Assembly: GCA_964653655.1 (NCBI GenBank)
Contig: CAZZHG010000027.1
Coordinates: 1 to 53,065, forward strand
Length of the DNA: 53,065 bases
Origin: CAZZHG01 sp964653655
GTDB lineage: Bacteria > Bdellovibrionota > FAC87 > UBA2466
Direction of reading: 5' to 3'
Shown: positions 50,660 to 53,065 of the stretch, piece after piece
How the letters are laid out: each line of letters begins with the position of its first letter
Position numbering within the stretch: position 1 is the first letter of the stretch
Translations under genes and position numbers: made by a program
Notes under the pieces: model-generated
Told to the model about the DNA's origin: nothing
The model's input: the letters and a program-made list of their open reading frames with translations, nothing else
Database searches by the model: none

Positions 50660-52276
50660 TCACCGGGGTAACGGAAGGCCCTTCACCGTACCGGCCGGCT
50701 TCGTAATCCGGGACGAGTCCGAGAACGAGGGCATTGCCGTCATGGTCGCCTGCGGCAGCGTCACCGGCGTCGGTGATGCCGGCGGCTGTGTGGGCGCGGG
50801 TTCGGGAGAGCTCGGAATCACCACTGGAGCCGGGGAGGCGGGTGCCGGCGAAGGATCGGCGAAAGGGTCGTCGCTGGACGCGGGAGCAGGGGGTTCCGGT
50901 TCCGCCTTGGGGTTGTTGTTGATGGCGAGTTTCGCCTGCCGAGTCTCCGGCAATGTCAGATAGCCTTCCGGGTGGGTCGTGGATTCTCGAATCTTCAACC
51001 CAAGAAATTCGGTTGGCTCTTCATCCTCCTCGTCGGCCAAAGCCTTGATTTTGAAGCTGGCCACCTTCTGATTCGCCAAGAAGGTTACGGACAAAGGAAA
51101 CTGGTCTGTGTCTCTTCCGTACACGGCCTCCGGGTTGAGCAGGTTGAGCGAAAGCCGGACCGTCAGCTCTTTCGTGGTATCTCCGCCGGTTCTGAGCATG
51201 AGGCCGTCGGCTTGCTCGCCCTCGGCGATTTCCCCGGGTTTTATGAACAGCTCGACCGTCGGTATGGAAAAGCTCGAGATATAGACGGTTCCCTGTGCTT
51301 TGCTTTCGTCGATGGAGTAATGGACGGACGGGCTTATTCCCACGGCGACCGATTCCACCGGCTCCAGAAAATCTTCATCGTGGAGCGGAATGATCGGAAG
51401 ATATTTCGTGGCCTGCCCGGACTCGAACACCACGGTTCTGTCGAAAGCGTCGTAGTCCGTACCCTCGGTAGCCGTGCCTCCAGGTCCCTTCAGCTGAACT
51501 TCCAGTCTGGAGTCGGTCGGGCCAAGGCGCCTGATCACGAAGCGAGCCTTGTCCGAAGCCGGAACTCCTTCATCGGGCTCAACTCCCGAGGGATCGGACA
51601 CTTCGATTTGGACGACCGGAGAGCACCAGTTGTCGAGATTGCCGTTGATGAACGTGCGGTACTTTTCCGTGGGAATGTACTGCGCCGAGATTACCTTGCC
51701 GCACGGGAGCTGGCCGCCCGTATGGAGAACCGAGCTTGCCACGCCCACCAGGTTTCCACCGGCATAGGCGGGGCCGCCGCTGTCCCCGGGGCAGGCGGTC
51801 TGGTTATTGTAAGTGGCGCTCGGAACGAACACCAAGGGATCGGTGGTGGCTTTTGAGACCAACATGATTCCCGAGCGTTTGTGGCCGAAGCTGCCTTCCG
51901 GAGTGGCCCTACCGAAGCCAACGATCTGGACGGGGTCGCCTTTGGAAACGCCGCCGCCGACATCGATTCGGGTGAATTCCGGAATGGCGGTATCCAAGCG
52001 AATCATGGCGAGGTCGTTGCCCGCGGTATCTCTATTGGTGATGCGGGCCGCCCCACTGATGAAAGCGCCATCCAAGCAATGCGTGGCCGTGAGAATTACG
52101 TTCGGACAGATATAGGTTCCCGAGCAGTTGCCCACCTTCACCACACGGGGAAAAGAGGTGCTGGCGTCGTCGCCGTTGAAAACTCCGCGCGCCGGCCCGG
52201 CGGCTGGCATCGGTGAATTATTGGTGCAGGAAAGCAGAAGACAAAGAACAGGAATGACCAAGAGCCAACGTGCCAT
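50660..52276 (-). CDS. trypsin-like serine peptidase lipoprotein with Calx-beta domains
   Basis: 538 residues. Lipobox LLSC with Cys at 17, then a chymotrypsin-fold domain (about 30-220) with the triad H66 (LTATHCL), D88 (NDLAMIRL) and S166 (CPGDSGGP). Two Calx-beta-like domains follow (about 230-345 and 345-460; EGTDYDAFDRTVVFESGQAT, VYGRDTDQFPLSVTFLANQK), then a Pro/Ser/Ala tail of about 75 residues. Calx-beta domains bind calcium and help adhesion or stability. As an outer-membrane or surface lipoprotein it would act on external proteins. Specificity is unclear. Confidence 0.85.
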   Translation of the reverse strand: MARWLLVIPVLCLLLSCTNNSPMPAAGPARGVFNGDDASTSFPRVVKVGNCSGTYICPNVILTATHCLDGAFISGAARITNRDTAGNDLAMIRLDTAIPEFTRIDVGGGVSKGDPVQIVGFGRATPEGSFGHKRSGIMLVSKATTDPLVFVPSATYNNQTACPGDSGGPAYAGGNLVGVASSVLHTGGQLPCGKVISAQYIPTEKYRTFINGNLDNWCSPVVQIEVSDPSGVEPDEGVPASDKARFVIRRLGPTDSRLEVQLKGPGGTATEGTDYDAFDRTVVFESGQATKYLPIIPLHDEDFLEPVESVAVGISPSVHYSIDESKAQGTVYISSFSIPTVELFIKPGEIAEGEQADGLMLRTGGDTTKELTVRLSLNLLNPEAVYGRDTDQFPLSVTFLANQKVASFKIKALADEEDEEPTEFLGLKIRESTTHPEGYLTLPETRQAKLAINNNPKAEPEPPAPASSDDPFADPSPAPASPAPVVIPSSPEPAPTQPPASPTPVTLPQATMTAMPSFSDSSRITKPAGTVKGLPLPR

Positions 52277-52404
52277 ATTCGCATCCCTTTGATTTTCGGA
52301 AAACTTTCACGCGGGGGGCAGGGATCATTGTCCCACAACAAAATGCCGGAAATGTGAGCTGGAAAGGGGTTTTAAGCTGCTGGAATAATAACGGTTTAGA
52401 CGGG

Positions 52405-53065
52405 TTAACCGAAGAGGCGGTTCTCCACCTGCTCCCGCAGAAACCTTTCGCGCGATCCCTCGAACACCTTTCGCCCGCCTTCGAGCGCGAGAACGTGATC
52501 GCAATGGGAGCGAAGAAATTCCAAATCGTGCGTGCTGACCAGAAGCTCTAGGCTTCGCTGTTTGCTTTCCTCAAGCAGCGATTTCCAAAAGGCGCGTACC
52601 GCCGCGGGATCGAGATGATTGGTAGGCTCATCGAGCACGAGGACTTTCGGCCGTTGCAAAATAGCTCGCGCGAGAAAAGCGCGCTGGCGTTCTCCGGTGC
52701 TGAGATCCCGAAGTCTCCGTTCGCGGAAAGTGGTGAGGCCGAAGGAAGCGAGGCTCGCGTCGATTTCCTGGGCCGCTTCGGTGGGAAGCGCGCCCCAAAG
52801 CCCCATGCGAGGCAGATACGCAAGACGAAGCAACCCCTCCACGGAACTGTCCCCCGGGAATTCGTGTTCCTGGGGAACGAAAGCAATCGCGCGGGCCCGA
52901 TCCATGTAGGAAGCCCGCCGGACGTCGAGTCCCCCGAGAAAAAGATCTCCCGCCACCAAAACGGGTTCTCCGAGCAACGCTTTGAGAAGGGTCGTCTTTC
53001 CGGCGCCGTTCTTCCCAACCAGTGCCGTCACTTTTCCCTCGGGCAGGGAAAAGTCGAGGGGCTCC
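52405..53065 (-). CDS. ABC transporter ATP-binding protein (start outside window)
   Basis: The frame runs off the right edge; 220 residues are visible. Walker A GKNGAGKTT, Q-loop AFVPQEHEFPGD, signature LSTGERQRAFLARAI, Walker B KVLVLDEPTNHLDP and the switch His in VSTHDLEF. Only about 15-20 residues seem missing. The short, single-domain form and NHLDP context fit import ATPases of the FecE/BtuD/ZnuC type, driving uptake of metals, siderophores or cobalamin with a permease encoded outside the window. The exact substrate cannot be read. Confidence 0.88.
   Translation of the reverse strand, partial: EPLDFSLPEGKVTALVGKNGAGKTTLLKALLGEPVLVAGDLFLGGLDVRRASYMDRARAIAFVPQEHEFPGDSSVEGLLRLAYLPRMGLWGALPTEAAQEIDASLASFGLTTFRERRLRDLSTGERQRAFLARAILQRPKVLVLDEPTNHLDPAAVRAFWKSLLEESKQRSLELLVSTHDLEFLRSHCDHVLALEGGRKVFEGSRERFLREQVENRLFG

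Overview
The window is a compact, GC-rich, protein-coding stretch of a Gram-negative chromosome. It carries outer-membrane-type lipoproteins with clear lipoboxes, a NagZ-type hexosaminidase, a RelE-free but complete housekeeping set (Lon, MutS, TypA/BipA, DnaJ, GrpE, Pol IV) and many secreted proteins. No rRNA, tRNA, transposase, phage gene or CRISPR array was seen. The mixture (DUF1844 protein, DUF4388/PATAN protein, TPR plus ligand-binding lipoprotein, many secreted peptidases) is reminiscent of the Bdellovibrionota/Myxococcota, the former deltaproteobacteria. This placement is an inference from gene content; no marker gene here decides it.

Layout. 1-2.6 kb: the end of a surface polysaccharide locus (epimerase-like tail and two GT-B glycosyltransferases). 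2.6-5.4 kb: small membrane and envelope proteins. 5.7-9.4 kb: M23 peptidase with a repeat tail, M19 dipeptidase, and an RNase HI with an unusual C-terminal viroplasmin domain. 9.4-15.8 kb: a pseudouridine synthase downstream of a Kce-type lysine-degradation enzyme, a DHH phosphoesterase, a DTW tRNA-modification enzyme, TypA and NagZ. 15.8-23 kb: a large secreted protein of unknown role, a deoxynucleoside kinase, then an amino-acid dehydrogenase overlapping Kdd (3,5-diaminohexanoate dehydrogenase), a PATAN-domain protein and an acyltransferase. 23.2-25.4 kb: comM-comF. 25.5-34.3 kb: a gingipain-like C25 peptidase, a FnIII/beta-helix secreted protein, a two-gene operon of a VAO-type flavin oxidase and a FeeM-like acyltransferase, and a lipoprotein. 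34.4-46.3 kb: dinB, lon, a DksA/TraR-like regulator, a TPR/periplasmic-binding lipoprotein, trmJ-grpE-dnaJ and mutS. 46.6-53 kb: a secreted protein of unknown role, a small zinc-ribbon/secreted pair, an SDR with a glycosyltransferase, a trypsin-like lipoprotein and a truncated ABC ATPase.

How genes may work together. Kce (10.7 kb) and Kdd (20.5 kb) catalyse consecutive steps of anaerobic-type lysine breakdown; the aminomutases of that route are not in the window. The flavin oxidase and FeeM-like acyltransferase overlap by 4 bases and look like a minimal N-acyl-amino-acid type biosynthetic unit (hypothesis). Secreted peptidases of four families (M23, M19, C25, S1) suggest scavenging or attack on other cells. 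The most striking non-coding structure is a pair of homologous long hairpins (35.6 kb and 48.1 kb), each starting at or just after a stop codon between convergent genes, with a small terminator-like hairpin nested in the loop and at least one compensatory base change between copies.
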